The notes under the pieces were generated by a model, which was given only the letters and a program-made list of their open reading frames with translations, had not been told where the DNA came from and did no database searches. From CAYVUV01 sp964455095 (GTDB lineage Bacteria > Desulfobacterota > Binatia > HRBIN30 > CADEER01), in contig CAYVUV010000052.1 in NCBI GenBank assembly GCA_964455095.1, positions 1-64,000 on the forward strand: DNA of 64,000 bases, read 5' to 3'. Positions 1 to 8,222 of this stretch are shown piece after piece. Both the position numbers and the translations under genes were made by a program. The stretch's first letter is position 1. Each line of letters opens with the position of its first letter.

Positions 1-12
1 GATCGGAGACCG

Positions 13-816
13 ATGCCCTACATTCTCGTCGAGAAGCCGCGCCCGCACGTCAGCCTCATCACGCTGAACCGCCCGGAGCGTATGAACGCGATGTCGTTCG
101 ACACGGTCGTGCCGCTGTACGAAGCGCTCGAGCAGGTCGGCGCCGACAACGATACGTGGGCCGTGGTGCTGACCGGCGCCGGACGCGGCTTCTGCGCCGG
201 GCTCGACCTGGAAGACCACGGCATGCCGCCCGGCTGCGACGGCCTGCCGATGTCGCGCATCGCCATCCGGGCGATGGAATTCATGTCGAACCTGGTGCCG
301 GCCATGCGCGCCATCCCGCAGCCGATCATCGCCGCCGTCAACGGCCCCGCGTTTGGCGGCGGCATGTGCCTCATGCTCGGCGCCGATATCCGCTTGGCCG
401 GCACCTTGGCGCGTTTCTGCAGCGCCGGCATCACCAACGGCCTCACGGGCACCGAGCTCGGCGTGAGCTGGCTGCTTCCGCGGCTGATCGGCGCCGCGCA
501 CGCATGGGACGTCATCCTCACCGGCCGCGAGGTCGGTGCGTCCGAGGCCGAGCGCCTGGGGATGGTGTCGCGCGTGTTGCCCGACGACGCCTTGCTCGAC
601 GGAGCGCTCGCCCTCGCCGAGCAGATGTGCGGCTGGAGCCCGCACGGCATCGCCATGACCAAGAAGGTGCTGTGGTCGAATCTCGAAAGCGGCAGCCTGC
701 ACGCCGCCATCGACCTCGAGAACCGCAATCAACTGCTCGTCCGCCTCACCACGCAAAACCTGCAGGAAGCGATTACCGCCCGCAAACAGAAACGCTCGCC
801 GCGTTTCGAGGACTGA
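13..816 (+). CDS. Enoyl-CoA hydratase/isomerase family protein
   Basis: A 267-residue crotonase-fold protein expected to hydrate or isomerise acyl-CoA thioesters in the cytoplasm. The oxyanion-hole segment AVNGPAFGGGM (about residues 110-120) and the later GTELGVSWLLPRLIG segment, which carries the usual acidic catalytic position, are both visible, and the length is normal for the family. A GGAG lies just upstream of the ATG. It ends 14 bases before the convergent PEBP gene. The exact substrate cannot be read from the sequence; the crotonase superfamily also includes dehalogenases, hydrolases and isomerases, so only the family is assigned. Confidence 0.9.
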   Translation: MPYILVEKPRPHVSLITLNRPERMNAMSFDTVVPLYEALEQVGADNDTWAVVLTGAGRGFCAGLDLEDHGMPPGCDGLPMSRIAIRAMEFMSNLVPAMRAIPQPIIAAVNGPAFGGGMCLMLGADIRLAGTLARFCSAGITNGLTGTELGVSWLLPRLIGAAHAWDVILTGREVGASEAERLGMVSRVLPDDALLDGALALAEQMCGWSPHGIAMTKKVLWSNLESGSLHAAIDLENRNQLLVRLTTQNLQEAITARKQKRSPRFED

Positions 817-830
817 GCGCTTCGCGGCCG

Positions 831-1394
831 CTACTTCGCACCCTTCTGGTAGGTCCCGACGAGCTCGGCGTGGGCCAGTATGTGCCCCTGCATCGCCTGC
901 TCGAGCCGCGCCTTGGTCGGGCGGCCGAGGTCGGGCAGCACCACGTCGAGCGCATACAGTTTATGGAAGTAGCGGTGGCGCCCGATCGGCGGACAGGGAC
1001 CGCCGTATCCCGTGCGCTTCCAGTCGTTGAGCCCATGCTTCGTGCCCGCCGGCAACCCATGCCCGGTCACGGCCTCGGGAAGACCCTTCGCCGTCGGCGG
1101 CAGGTTGTAGAGCACCCAGTGGACCCAGGTCATCTTCGGCGCCCGCGGATCGGGGGCGTCGGGGTCGTCGACGATGAGCGCCAAGCTCTTCGTCGCCGCC
1201 GGCACACCAGCCCACGTCAGCGCGGGCGAGGAATCCTCCCCTTCGCACGTATGCTTCTTCGGAATCTCCGCTCCAGTCGCGAAGCTCGAGGAGCTGAGGG
1301 TCAACGACATCGGATATTCACCTCCATCACTGCCTCCAGGAGCCGCAATCATCGCGGCCCCGATGAAAACGACGCCAACAAGGACGGTTTTCAT
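831..1394 (-). CDS. Exported YbhB/YbcL-type PEBP (Raf kinase inhibitor-like) protein
   Basis: A 187-residue phosphatidylethanolamine-binding-protein-family member. The ligand-pocket motifs are present: DDPDAPDP (around residue 78), WVHWVLYN, and GYGGPCPP followed by the HRY segment. The first 20 or so residues (MKTVLVGVVFIGAAMIAAP) look like a signal peptide, so it is probably periplasmic, as is common for this bacterial branch. The family's bacterial role is poorly defined; some members bind small anionic ligands or influence protease activity. It is convergent with the enoyl-CoA hydratase and 12 bases from the next minus-strand gene. Confidence 0.88.
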   Translation of the reverse strand: MKTVLVGVVFIGAAMIAAPGGSDGGEYPMSLTLSSSSFATGAEIPKKHTCEGEDSSPALTWAGVPAATKSLALIVDDPDAPDPRAPKMTWVHWVLYNLPPTAKGLPEAVTGHGLPAGTKHGLNDWKRTGYGGPCPPIGRHRYFHKLYALDVVLPDLGRPTKARLEQAMQGHILAHAELVGTYQKGAK

Positions 1395-1406
1395 CGCGCC
1401 AGGAGC

Positions 1407-1700
1407 CTACCGAGTCGCGCCCAGATAGCGTCCGATCTCGCGCCCGAACTCCGGGAAGTAGCGCCCGATGACCATCACATCGAAGCGCGCCAGAATCGAT
1501 TCCTTCGGCTCGCGATCGAGAAGGAAGGCAAAGGCCGCGCGGATGACGTCCTCCGGACTCGCCGCCCCGCCCGCCAGCGCGGCGTGCGATGCGGCAGACA
1601 GGCTCACCCGGTGGCGTGTCGCGCCGCCGCCCTCGCCCACCTCGACGTCGAACTCCATCGGCTCACCCGTCCCGCGTCGCCGTACCGTGACCACCGTCAT
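1407..1700 (-). CDS. Small conserved protein of unknown function (97 aa)
   Basis: I chose the ATG at 1700 because longer readings of this frame run through the tRNA-Val gene and cannot be coding there. The product is an acidic cytoplasmic protein with no membrane segment or signal. It contains a helical stretch around FAFLLDREPKESIL followed by a YFPEFGREIGRYL C-terminus. That ending resembles small uncharacterised proteins I have seen in several high-GC bacteria, but I cannot name a family. It lies between the PEBP gene (12 bases away) and the tRNA, both on the same strand. Confidence 0.7.
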   Translation of the reverse strand: MTVVTVRRRGTGEPMEFDVEVGEGGGATRHRVSLSAASHAALAGGAASPEDVIRAAFAFLLDREPKESILARFDVMVIGRYFPEFGREIGRYLGATR

Positions 1701-1755
1701 GACTTGGTTCAGACCACGTCCGCAGCAATACGTCGAGTGCGCGGCAAACGAGAAG

Positions 1756-1829
1756 TGGTCGCACCTGGACTTGAACCAGGGACCTCCTGCATGTGAGGCA
1801 GGCGCTCTAACCAACTGAGCTATGCGACC
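1756..1829 (-). tRNA. tRNA-Val (anticodon CAC)
   Basis: Read on the minus strand this 74-base segment folds as a standard cloverleaf. The acceptor stem is GGTCGCA with TGCGACC, the D arm begins GCTC, the anticodon stem is CCTGC/GCAGG around the loop CTCACAT, and the T arm is CCTGG-TTCAAGT-CCAGG. The anticodon at positions 34-36 is CAC, decoding the valine codon GUG. The discriminator base is A. The 3' CCA is not encoded (the genomic sequence continues CTTC), so it must be added post-transcriptionally. Confidence 0.96.
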
Positions 1830-1955
1830 CTCGGGTAGACGAGAATCCGTCGCTACCACAGGGGTCCGAACGAGGCAAGGCGGGTTGAGCCGGGAGCCGG
1901 CGGGCGATGCCGGCGCGGCCACGCGCCGCGAACACCCGGAACATGACGCACCGCA

Positions 1956-1983
1956 TTGACATCATGACGCAGCGTGTTAAGTC
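1956..1983 (+). promoter_or_regulatory. Candidate sigma-70 type promoter for the phasin-like gene
   Basis: TTGACA at 1956-1961 is a perfect -35 hexamer. The best -10 candidate is TAAGTC at 1978-1983, with 16-base spacing but only a partial match. It lies 30 bases upstream of the ATG at 2014, which has a strong AAGGAGGG ribosome site. The weak -10 makes the call tentative. Confidence 0.35.
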
Positions 1984-2013
1984 AGGGGCAGGAACACACA
2001 AGGAGGGCTGACG

Positions 2014-2448
2014 ATGGCAACCAAACGAACGACATTCGAGAGCGCGGTATTCAAGGACCTGCCCAAGCAGGTCGGCCAGGCCCGGGCGCGGGCGGAGAAG
2101 CTGATTGGGCGCACCCTGAAGGACGCGCTCGAGCTGGTCCCGTCACGGCCGCGCAAGGTGGTGAAGTCGGCGATGGCGCGGGTGGAGAAGGTGGCGACGG
2201 ATCTGGACCGGCAGCGCATTCGGACACTCAAACGAGTGCGCAAGCAGGGTGAGGCGTTCGTCGGCCGCGTGGAAAAGGGTGCCGCCGACGCCGTGCGTCG
2301 TCTCGAACGAGGGGCCGTGAGTGCGGTGAAGCCGCTGGTGCACCGTCTCGACGTGGCGTCGCGCCACGATGTGGAGCGACTCAGCCAGCGCATCGCGTTG
2401 CTCGAGCGCCGTGTGGCGCGGCAGCCGAAGCGTTCGGTCGCGGCGTAA
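2014..2448 (+). CDS. Phasin-like, coiled-coil cytoplasmic protein
   Basis: A 144-residue, strongly basic, almost entirely helical protein with no signal or membrane segment. The C-terminal stretch DVASRHDVERLSQRIALLERRVA matches the heptad segment that closes PhaF/PhaI-type polyhydroxyalkanoate granule proteins, where a short leucine-zipper mediates oligomerisation. The middle (RKVVKSAMARVEKVATDLDRQRIRTLKRVRKQ is one helix, about residues 48-80) is amphipathic. A strong AAGGAGGG ribosome site precedes the ATG. No PHA synthase or depolymerase is in the window, so a role in granule coating is an inference; a DNA- or lipid-binding helical protein is the alternative. Confidence 0.6.
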   Translation: MATKRTTFESAVFKDLPKQVGQARARAEKLIGRTLKDALELVPSRPRKVVKSAMARVEKVATDLDRQRIRTLKRVRKQGEAFVGRVEKGAADAVRRLERGAVSAVKPLVHRLDVASRHDVERLSQRIALLERRVARQPKRSVAA

Positions 2449-2477
2449 ACTGCCCGGGCTATTCCCCTTCGCGGCCC

Positions 2478-4043
2478 CTAAAAAGAGCGCTTGCGGGGCC
2501 CCCAGCCGCCCCCCCCTGGCGTGCGGACCCGCAAGCGCTCGCCGCATCCAACTGACACCGTCACCTTGCCGGGCAGCGCGCGGCGGCGCCCCCCGCCCTG
2601 CAGCGCGTTGGATCCAACTGCCCCCGCGGTACCGCCGCGCGTGCCGTAGGGCGCGATGCGACGGCGCTCGGTGAGCAGGGTCACCTGGGCGGGAGCGAGA
2701 AACTCCAGTTCCCGCTCCACGCCATCGCCACCGCGGTGGGCACCGCGGCCGCCCGTGCCGCGGCGCACCGCATAGCGAACCACGCGCACCGGCAGATCGG
2801 CTTCGAGCGCCTCGACGGGCGTGTTCATGGTGTTGGTCATGTGCGTGTGCACCGCCGAACAGCCGTCGCCGGCCGGTCCGGCACCAGCGCCGCCGGCGAT
2901 GGTCTCGTAGTAGGAAAAATGCCGCTGGCGCTGCGCGTCGTAGCCGCCGAAGGCGAGGTTGTTCATCGACCCGCAGCTCGCCGCCGGCATCCGCGTGGGC
3001 AGGGCCCGGCCGAGCGCGCGCAGCAGCACGTCGACGATGCGCTGCGAGGTCTCGACGTTGCCGCCGGCGACGGCCGCCGGGAAGTCGGCGTTGACGACCG
3101 TGCCGCGCGGCGCCACGACCTCGATCGGCCGCATCAGGCCGGCATTGGCCGGAATGTCGAGCCCGGCGATCGCCTTGAACACGTAGTACACGGCGGCCAG
3201 GGTCACCGGGTAGTTGGCGTTGACGCCGCCGCGCACCTGCGGCGCGGTGCCGGCAAAGTCGACGCGCGCGCGCCCACCCCCGATGCGCACGCGCACGGCA
3301 AGGCGAATATCCGTCGTGCCCATACCGTCGTCGTCGAGCGCGTCGACCGCGTCGTAGGTTCCCGCCGGCACGGCGTGCAACGCCGCGCGCATGAGGCGCT
3401 CCGAGTAGTCCTGCAGCGCCGCCATGGCGCGGCGCACCACCGCCGGGCCCTGGCGCCGCATCAAGGCGATCAATCGCGCCTCGCCGACGCGCAGTGCCGC
3501 CATCTGCGCGAGCAGATCGCCGCGCCGCTCCTCGGCGACGCGCGTGTTGGCCAGAAAGATGGCCATCACGTCGCTGTCGACGACACCGCGGCGCACCAGC
3601 CGCACCGGCGGCAACCGCAGGCCTTCCTGGTAGATCTCGGTCGCCAGCGGCATCGAGCCCGGGCTCATGCCGCCGATGTCGGCGTGGTGCGCGCGGTTGG
3701 CCAGATAGGCGACCCGGCGGCGGCCGAGAAACACCGGTGCCACCACCGTGACGTCGGGCAAGTGCGTGCCGCCGGCATACGGATCGTTCAGCACCACCAC
3801 GTCGCCGGGCTGCATCGGCTGCGCGGCGATGGCGGCGCGCACCGACAGCGGCGTCGAGCCGAGGTGCACGGGGATGTGTGCCGCCTGCGCCACCATCTCG
3901 CCGGCCGCGTCGAACACCGCGCACGAGAAGTCGCGCCGCTCCTTGATATTGGGCGAGAAAGCGCTGCGGCACAGCGCCACGCCCATCTGCTCGCCAATGG
4001 CGCCGAGCGCGTGGTTGAAAACGGCGAGGCCGATCGCATCCAT
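2478..4043 (-). CDS. hyuB: Hydantoinase B / oxoprolinase family subunit
   Basis: A 521-residue protein matching the HyuB half of N-methylhydantoinase, 5-oxoprolinase and acetone-carboxylase-like enzymes. It has the typical N-terminus (GEQMGVALCRSAFSPNIKER), the NDPYAGGTHLPDV motif near residue 90, and the family's closing RTPGGGGWG sequence. With HyuA it would form an ATP-dependent cytosolic complex opening a cyclic amide or carboxylating a small ketone; the substrate cannot be inferred. Its ATG at 4043 shares one base with the HyuA stop (TGATG), indicating translational coupling. Longer in-frame readings upstream overlap HyuA antisense-frame sequence and were rejected. Confidence 0.92.
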   Translation of the reverse strand: MDAIGLAVFNHALGAIGEQMGVALCRSAFSPNIKERRDFSCAVFDAAGEMVAQAAHIPVHLGSTPLSVRAAIAAQPMQPGDVVVLNDPYAGGTHLPDVTVVAPVFLGRRRVAYLANRAHHADIGGMSPGSMPLATEIYQEGLRLPPVRLVRRGVVDSDVMAIFLANTRVAEERRGDLLAQMAALRVGEARLIALMRRQGPAVVRRAMAALQDYSERLMRAALHAVPAGTYDAVDALDDDGMGTTDIRLAVRVRIGGGRARVDFAGTAPQVRGGVNANYPVTLAAVYYVFKAIAGLDIPANAGLMRPIEVVAPRGTVVNADFPAAVAGGNVETSQRIVDVLLRALGRALPTRMPAASCGSMNNLAFGGYDAQRQRHFSYYETIAGGAGAGPAGDGCSAVHTHMTNTMNTPVEALEADLPVRVVRYAVRRGTGGRGAHRGGDGVERELEFLAPAQVTLLTERRRIAPYGTRGGTAGAVGSNALQGGGRRRALPGKVTVSVGCGERLRVRTPGGGGWGPRKRSF

Positions 4044-6127
4044 CAGGCGGTACCTCGCTGCTTGGCGGCCCGTGACGTGATCAGCACGTCGCCGTGGCGC
4101 GTCACCGTCGCGCTCCAACCGGGCGGGACGACGGTGGTGGCGCTCAGCTCGGTGATGATCAGCGGCCCGCGCAGGCGGCGGCCCGCCGGCAGCGCGGTGC
4201 GGTCGTAGCGCTTCGCTCGCATCCAACGACCGCGCCAGCGCAGGCGGTGCGGCTGCGCCGCGGCCGGCTGATAGACCAGCCGCGGGACGGGGGCGCCGGC
4301 GCCGCGCGCGATGCCCACGACGCGCAGGTTGACGACCTCGACCGCGCGCTCGCGATCGGCGTAGCCGTACAGGCGCCGGTGCGCCGCATCGAAGGCGCGG
4401 CGGTAGTCGGCCCGCATCGGCAGTCGGATTTCGTAGGACTGGCCGCGGTAGCGCAGGTCGAGATCGACGGCGACGCGCACGCGTGCACCAGTCCCGGCCT
4501 CCGCGCGCGCGGCGCGGCGTGCGCGCGCGATGAGCGGCCGCAAACGCCGCGTCAGCTCGGCGGCGGCGGGATCGACCAGCCGCACCGTCTGCACCACATC
4601 GCGCTGCACCTCGGCACCCACCGCCCCCCAGGCCGAGAGCAGCCCCGGTTGAAAGGGCAGCAGGACACGTTGCATGCCGAGGCCCTCGGCCAGCTCGCAG
4701 GCGTGCAGGCCGCCGGCGCCGCCGAATGCCACCAACGTGTAGTGCCGCGGATCGTGGCCGCGCTCGACGGAGATGCGCCGGATGGCGCGCTCCATGCCGG
4801 CATTGACGACGCGCACCACACCCTCCGCCGCCGCGGCGAGCGAGAGCTCGAGCGCCGCACCCAGCGCCGCCAGCGCCCGCTCCGCCCGCGCGACATCGAG
4901 CGCCATGCCGCCGCCGAGAAATGCCTCCGGCACCAGGCGCCCCAACACCAGATCGGCATCCGTCACCGTCGGCTGCGTGCCGCATCCGTAGCAGGCTGGA
5001 CCCGGCTCGGCCCCGGCGCTCTCCGGCCCGACCTGCAACGCGCCGCCGGCGTCGCGAACGGCCAGCGAACCGCCCCCCGCGCCGACGGTGTGGATGTCGA
5101 TCGCCGGCACTTTGACCGGCAGATCGGCGAGGCTCCACTCGGTGTGTTGCCGCACCGCGCCATCGACCAGACAGACATCCGTCGACGTGCCGCCCATGTC
5201 GAACGTAATCAGGCGCCGGATGCCGTTGCGGCGCGCCGCGGCGACGGCACCCACCACGCCGCCGGCCGGTCCGGACAGCAGCGTGCGCACCGCCTCGTCG
5301 CCCGCCGTCGCGATCGAAATCGCCCCGCCGTTCGACTGCATCACGCGCAACGCCGCGCGGCCGACGCCGCGCCGCAGCTCGCCGAGGTGCCGGCGCATGA
5401 CGGGCGCGACGAAGGCGTTGAGCACCGTCGTGCTGGTGCGCTCGTATTCGCGGTACTCGGCCAGCAGCTCGTGCGACAGCGACACGGGGATACCCAAGCG
5501 GCGCAGCGCCGTGCCGAGCGCGCGCTCGTGCCGCGGGTTCGCATAGGCATGCAGCAGACACACCGCCACCGACTCGGCGCCAAGCCGTCGAACGGCGGCC
5601 ACGGCGGCGCGCACGGCCGCCGGTGATAGGGCCTGCAACACCAGGCCGTCGAACGCCATGCGCTCGGCGATGCCGATGCGCCCCGTGCGCGCCACCAACG
5701 GCGCCGGCTTGCGCGGCTCGAGCGCGTAGAGATCGGGACGCGTTTGCCGCCCGATCTCGAGCACGTCCTCGAAACCGGCCGTCGTCAACAACGCCACGCG
5801 CGCGCCCTTGCGCTCCAGCACGGCGTTGGTCGCCACCGTCGACCCGTAGGTGATGCGCGCCTGCGGCGGCGCCGCGCCGGCCGCGCGCGCCGGCCGCCCG
5901 AACAACGCGCGCAGCCCCTGCAACACGGCGCGCGCCGGATCGTCCGGTGTCGACAGGCGCTTGTGGACCCGCAGCGCCGTGCCGTCGAAGCAGATGAAGT
6001 CGGTGAACGTCCCGCCGGTGTCGATACCGACCAGGAGCCGGCGACGCCCGGGCCGGCGCGCGGCAACAAAAAAGCCGCGACGGTTTCCCGTTGCGGCTCT
6101 CGCGTTCGCGCCGGCGGGGCGGCTCAC
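4043..6127 (-). CDS. hyuA: Hydantoinase A / oxoprolinase family subunit
   Basis: A 694-residue ASKHA-fold subunit with the nucleotide-binding signature GIDTGGTFTDF near residue 34 and the later FDMGGTSTDVCL motif, both diagnostic for HyuA/acetone-carboxylase-beta proteins. It should bind ATP and act with the HyuB subunit encoded directly downstream. The start is GTG at 6127, which overlaps the FmdB stop codon as GTGA. The first ~30 residues are arginine-rich and outside the conserved domain, but no better start is available, and the overlap supports coupling. Family members include N-methylhydantoinase, 5-oxoprolinase and acetone carboxylase, and the sequence alone does not separate them. Confidence 0.92.
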   Translation of the reverse strand: MSRPAGANARAATGNRRGFFVAARRPGRRRLLVGIDTGGTFTDFICFDGTALRVHKRLSTPDDPARAVLQGLRALFGRPARAAGAAPPQARITYGSTVATNAVLERKGARVALLTTAGFEDVLEIGRQTRPDLYALEPRKPAPLVARTGRIGIAERMAFDGLVLQALSPAAVRAAVAAVRRLGAESVAVCLLHAYANPRHERALGTALRRLGIPVSLSHELLAEYREYERTSTTVLNAFVAPVMRRHLGELRRGVGRAALRVMQSNGGAISIATAGDEAVRTLLSGPAGGVVGAVAAARRNGIRRLITFDMGGTSTDVCLVDGAVRQHTEWSLADLPVKVPAIDIHTVGAGGGSLAVRDAGGALQVGPESAGAEPGPACYGCGTQPTVTDADLVLGRLVPEAFLGGGMALDVARAERALAALGAALELSLAAAAEGVVRVVNAGMERAIRRISVERGHDPRHYTLVAFGGAGGLHACELAEGLGMQRVLLPFQPGLLSAWGAVGAEVQRDVVQTVRLVDPAAAELTRRLRPLIARARRAARAEAGTGARVRVAVDLDLRYRGQSYEIRLPMRADYRRAFDAAHRRLYGYADRERAVEVVNLRVVGIARGAGAPVPRLVYQPAAAQPHRLRWRGRWMRAKRYDRTALPAGRRLRGPLIITELSATTVVPPGWSATVTRHGDVLITSRAAKQRGTA

Positions 6128-6489
6128 GCCGCCTTCACTCCCCCGGCTTTCTTCTCGGACTTGGTTTTGGAGGGCGACTCGGATTTCGCCTCCGGTTTGG
6201 CTTCGGACTTCGATTCCGACTTGGATTCCGACTTCTCGGTGGCGCTCGACTCACTGCTGCCGCTGGCCTCGGCCTTGCCCTTCTCCGCGTCCTTTTCCTT
6301 GCGCCCGCCGTCCTTGCGGCCGTAGTCGGTGATGTACCAACCCGACCCCTTGAGCTGGAACGACGTGTTCGAGATCAGCTTTTTCACCTTGCTCCGGCAC
6401 GTCGGGCACTTCTTCAGCGAATCCTCGGTGATGCGCTGGGTGACTTCGAACTCGCCGCACTTGGGGCACTCGTATTCGTAGATGGGCAT
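6124..6489 (-). CDS. FmdB-family zinc-ribbon regulatory protein
   Basis: The N-terminus (MPIYEYECPKCGEFE, then CPTCRSKVKKL) is a classic FmdB zinc ribbon with two CxxC pairs, and GSGWYITDYGRK is the conserved segment after it. The C-terminal third (about residues 72-121) is a low-complexity tail of Lys, Ser, Glu and Ala, probably disordered. FmdB was named from a putative regulator of formamidase/acetamidase genes. Here its stop overlaps the start of hyuA by four bases, so it is co-translated with an amide-active enzyme, which fits that naming. Confidence 0.88.
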   Translation of the reverse strand: MPIYEYECPKCGEFEVTQRITEDSLKKCPTCRSKVKKLISNTSFQLKGSGWYITDYGRKDGGRKEKDAEKGKAEASGSSESSATEKSESKSESKSEAKPEAKSESPSKTKSEKKAGGVKAA

Positions 6490-6513
6490 TGTTCCTCCGA
6501 AGACCGGTCGAAC

Positions 6514-6840
6514 CTAACGACGCCCCCCGGGCTTGTCAACGAGACCTCGCAGCGCGGCATCGACGCGCGCACCGAGTCCGAGCGGGTCGCCCGCGGTCAC
6601 CTCGACGACCTTGTCGCGCCCCGACAGGCCCTGCACGATGGCCATTGATCGGCGCCCCAGGCCGAGCCATTCGGCCAGCACCGCGACCACGGCCTCGTTC
6701 GCCGCCCCCTCGACGGGCGGCGCGCTGACCTGCACTTTGATCGCCTCGCCGTGCGTGCCGACAACGCGGTTGTGCGAGCTGCGCGGCTGCACCCGCACCC
6801 GCAGGCGCAGCACGTCGCCGTGGCGCGACCAGACTGACAT
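6514..6840 (-). CDS. DUF167/YggU family protein
   Basis: A 108-residue protein with the DUF167 core: VRVQPRSSHNRVVG, then VQVSAPPVEGAANEAVVAVLAEWLG, then VVQ/VQGLSGRDKVVEV in order across the whole length. The start ATG at 6840 is set by the family's usual N-terminus; upstream in-frame sequence overlaps the YggT gene. The biochemical role is unknown. It follows YggT by 26 bases, the common yggT-yggU order seen in many bacteria, often near proC and yggS, all of which occur here. Confidence 0.88.
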   Translation of the reverse strand: MSVWSRHGDVLRLRVRVQPRSSHNRVVGTHGEAIKVQVSAPPVEGAANEAVVAVLAEWLGLGRRSMAIVQGLSGRDKVVEVTAGDPLGLGARVDAALRGLVDKPGGRR

Positions 6841-6866
6841 GGGGCGAAAAAACCCCCGGAGCGCCC

Positions 6867-7166
6867 TCAACGCAAGCGAGTAGCGACGTCCTGCAAGCTG
6901 CCGACGAGGAAGATCTGTAGAAAGTAGATCGCCGCCATGACGATGAGGGGGGAGAAGTCCATGCCGCCCGCCACCGCTGGCACGGCGCGGCGCACGCGGT
7001 ACATCAGGGGTTCGGTGGCGCTGTAGAGGAAGCGGACGATCGGATTGCGCGGATCGGGGTTGACCCACGAGAGGATCGCCCGCGCAATGACGATCCACAT
7101 GTAGAGATTGAGCACCAGGCTGAGCACGGCGGCGATGCCGAACAGGAAGTTGGAAATCAGGAACAT
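6867..7166 (-). CDS. YggT family membrane protein
   Basis: A 99-residue protein with two hydrophobic segments (about residues 1-28 and 68-90) flanking the conserved ILSWVNPDPRNPIVRFLYSATEPLM core. This is one complete YggT repeat; many homologues have two. YggT proteins are inner-membrane proteins linked to osmotic tolerance and, in some lineages, to division or K+ uptake. It sits in the conserved proC-yggT-yggU order. Confidence 0.9.
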   Translation of the reverse strand: MFLISNFLFGIAAVLSLVLNLYMWIVIARAILSWVNPDPRNPIVRFLYSATEPLMYRVRRAVPAVAGGMDFSPLIVMAAIYFLQIFLVGSLQDVATRLR

Positions 7167-7246
7167 GACTTCAGCTCGCGCGATACGATCGGAATGCCAC
7201 AGTCTCCGGGTGTTTACCGTTCACGCCGCGGGCGCGCAAGGTCGCC

Positions 7247-8080
7247 TCACCCGCGCCCGAGTTCGACCGAGCGGCGCGCCGCGGTCGCCACGGCAGCGGC
7301 GACCGCGGCCGTAAAGCCGTGCCGCTCAAGCTCGCCGAGGCCCGCCAGCGTCGTACCGCCCGGCGACGTGACCATCTCGCGCAGCCGCTGCGGCGATTCA
7401 CCGGTCTGTTGCAACATCGCAGCAGCACCGGTGATCGTCTGCAGTGCCAGCTCTTCGGCCAGAGCCTGCGACAACCCGGCCGCGACGCCCCCGGCGATCA
7501 GCGCCTCCGCAAACAGGTAGACGTACGCCGGGCCGCTGCCGCTCAGTCCGGTCACGGCGTCGAGCAGTGCCTCGTCCGTCACGGCGCGCGCCTTGCCCAC
7601 GGCGCGCATGAGCTTCAATGTCAGCCGCTCGTCCGCCGCGCGCGCCGCGCTGCCGCGCAACACCACCGACATCCCCAGGCCGAGTAGCGCCGGCGTGTTG
7701 GGCATGACCCGCACGACGCGCACACCGGCGCCGAGCCCGGCTTCGAGACGGCGCGTCGGCACGCCGGCGATGATGGAAATGAACACGTGTCGCGGCGTCA
7801 CCGCCGGGCGCATCTCCGCCAGCACGGCGTCGACGATCTGCGGCTTGACGGCCAGGATGACGACCGGTACCCGGCGCAGCACCTCCGCGTTGTCGGCCGT
7901 GGCGACCACGCCGAGGCGGCGCTGCAGCGCGCGCCGCTTCGACGCGTCGACGTCGCTGGCGACGAGCTGGGCCGGCTTGTGCAGGCCGGCGTCGACGATG
8001 CCGCGGATCAGCGCGGTGGCCATGTTGCCGCCGCCGATGAAGCCCACTGCGCCGCGGGCGGATTTCTTACTCGATGCCAT
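7247..8080 (-). CDS. proC: Pyrroline-5-carboxylate reductase
   Basis: A 277-residue NAD(P)H-dependent enzyme that makes the last step to L-proline in the cytoplasm. The Rossmann motif GFIGGGNMATALIRG lies at about residues 11-25, followed by the VILAVKP strand end. The C-terminal dimerisation and substrate region (VTGLSGSGPAYVYLFAEAL, then TSPGGTTLAGL) is intact. I chose the ATG at 8080 because GGAGGTGG lies just upstream and the Rossmann strand follows directly; a longer reading begins inside the REP-like repeats. It is followed by yggT. Confidence 0.95.
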   Translation of the reverse strand: MASSKKSARGAVGFIGGGNMATALIRGIVDAGLHKPAQLVASDVDASKRRALQRRLGVVATADNAEVLRRVPVVILAVKPQIVDAVLAEMRPAVTPRHVFISIIAGVPTRRLEAGLGAGVRVVRVMPNTPALLGLGMSVVLRGSAARAADERLTLKLMRAVGKARAVTDEALLDAVTGLSGSGPAYVYLFAEALIAGGVAAGLSQALAEELALQTITGAAAMLQQTGESPQRLREMVTSPGGTTLAGLGELERHGFTAAVAAAVATAARRSVELGRG

Positions 8081-8124
8081 TTCCACCTCCGAATGCCGTT
8101 TCAGCCTGCTCGACAACCCCGCCC

Positions 8125-8211
8125 CATGCTTCGACGAGCTCAGCATGAGCGGGTCCCCTCTTCTATTTCAAAAGGACTCCCATCCGCTCACCCTGAGCCC
8201 GTCGAAGGGTG
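8125..8211. repeat. REP-like inverted hairpin pair
   Basis: Two imperfect hairpins in opposite orientation occupy the proC-yggS gap. On the plus strand, CATGCT (8125-8130) pairs with AGCATG (8142-8147) around the loop TCGACGAGCTC. On the minus strand, CACCCT pairs with AGGGTG (plus-strand 8189-8194 and 8206-8211) around the loop GAGCCCGTCGA as read on plus, which is TCGACGGGCTC in the other orientation. Both units are followed by AGCGG. The loops are almost identical while the stems differ with compensating changes, as expected for a REP/BIME-type element. Confidence 0.75.
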
Positions 8212-8222
8212 TCTTTCGTTGC

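Noticed and set aside
1701..1922. N-terminal extension of the 97-residue protein at 1407-1700
   Set aside because: It would translate straight through the tRNA-Val gene.
2736..4208. A 490-residue plus-strand frame opposite hyuB
   Set aside because: Composition is dominated by Arg, His and Ala typical of shadow frames in GC-rich DNA; hyuB is complete on the minus strand.
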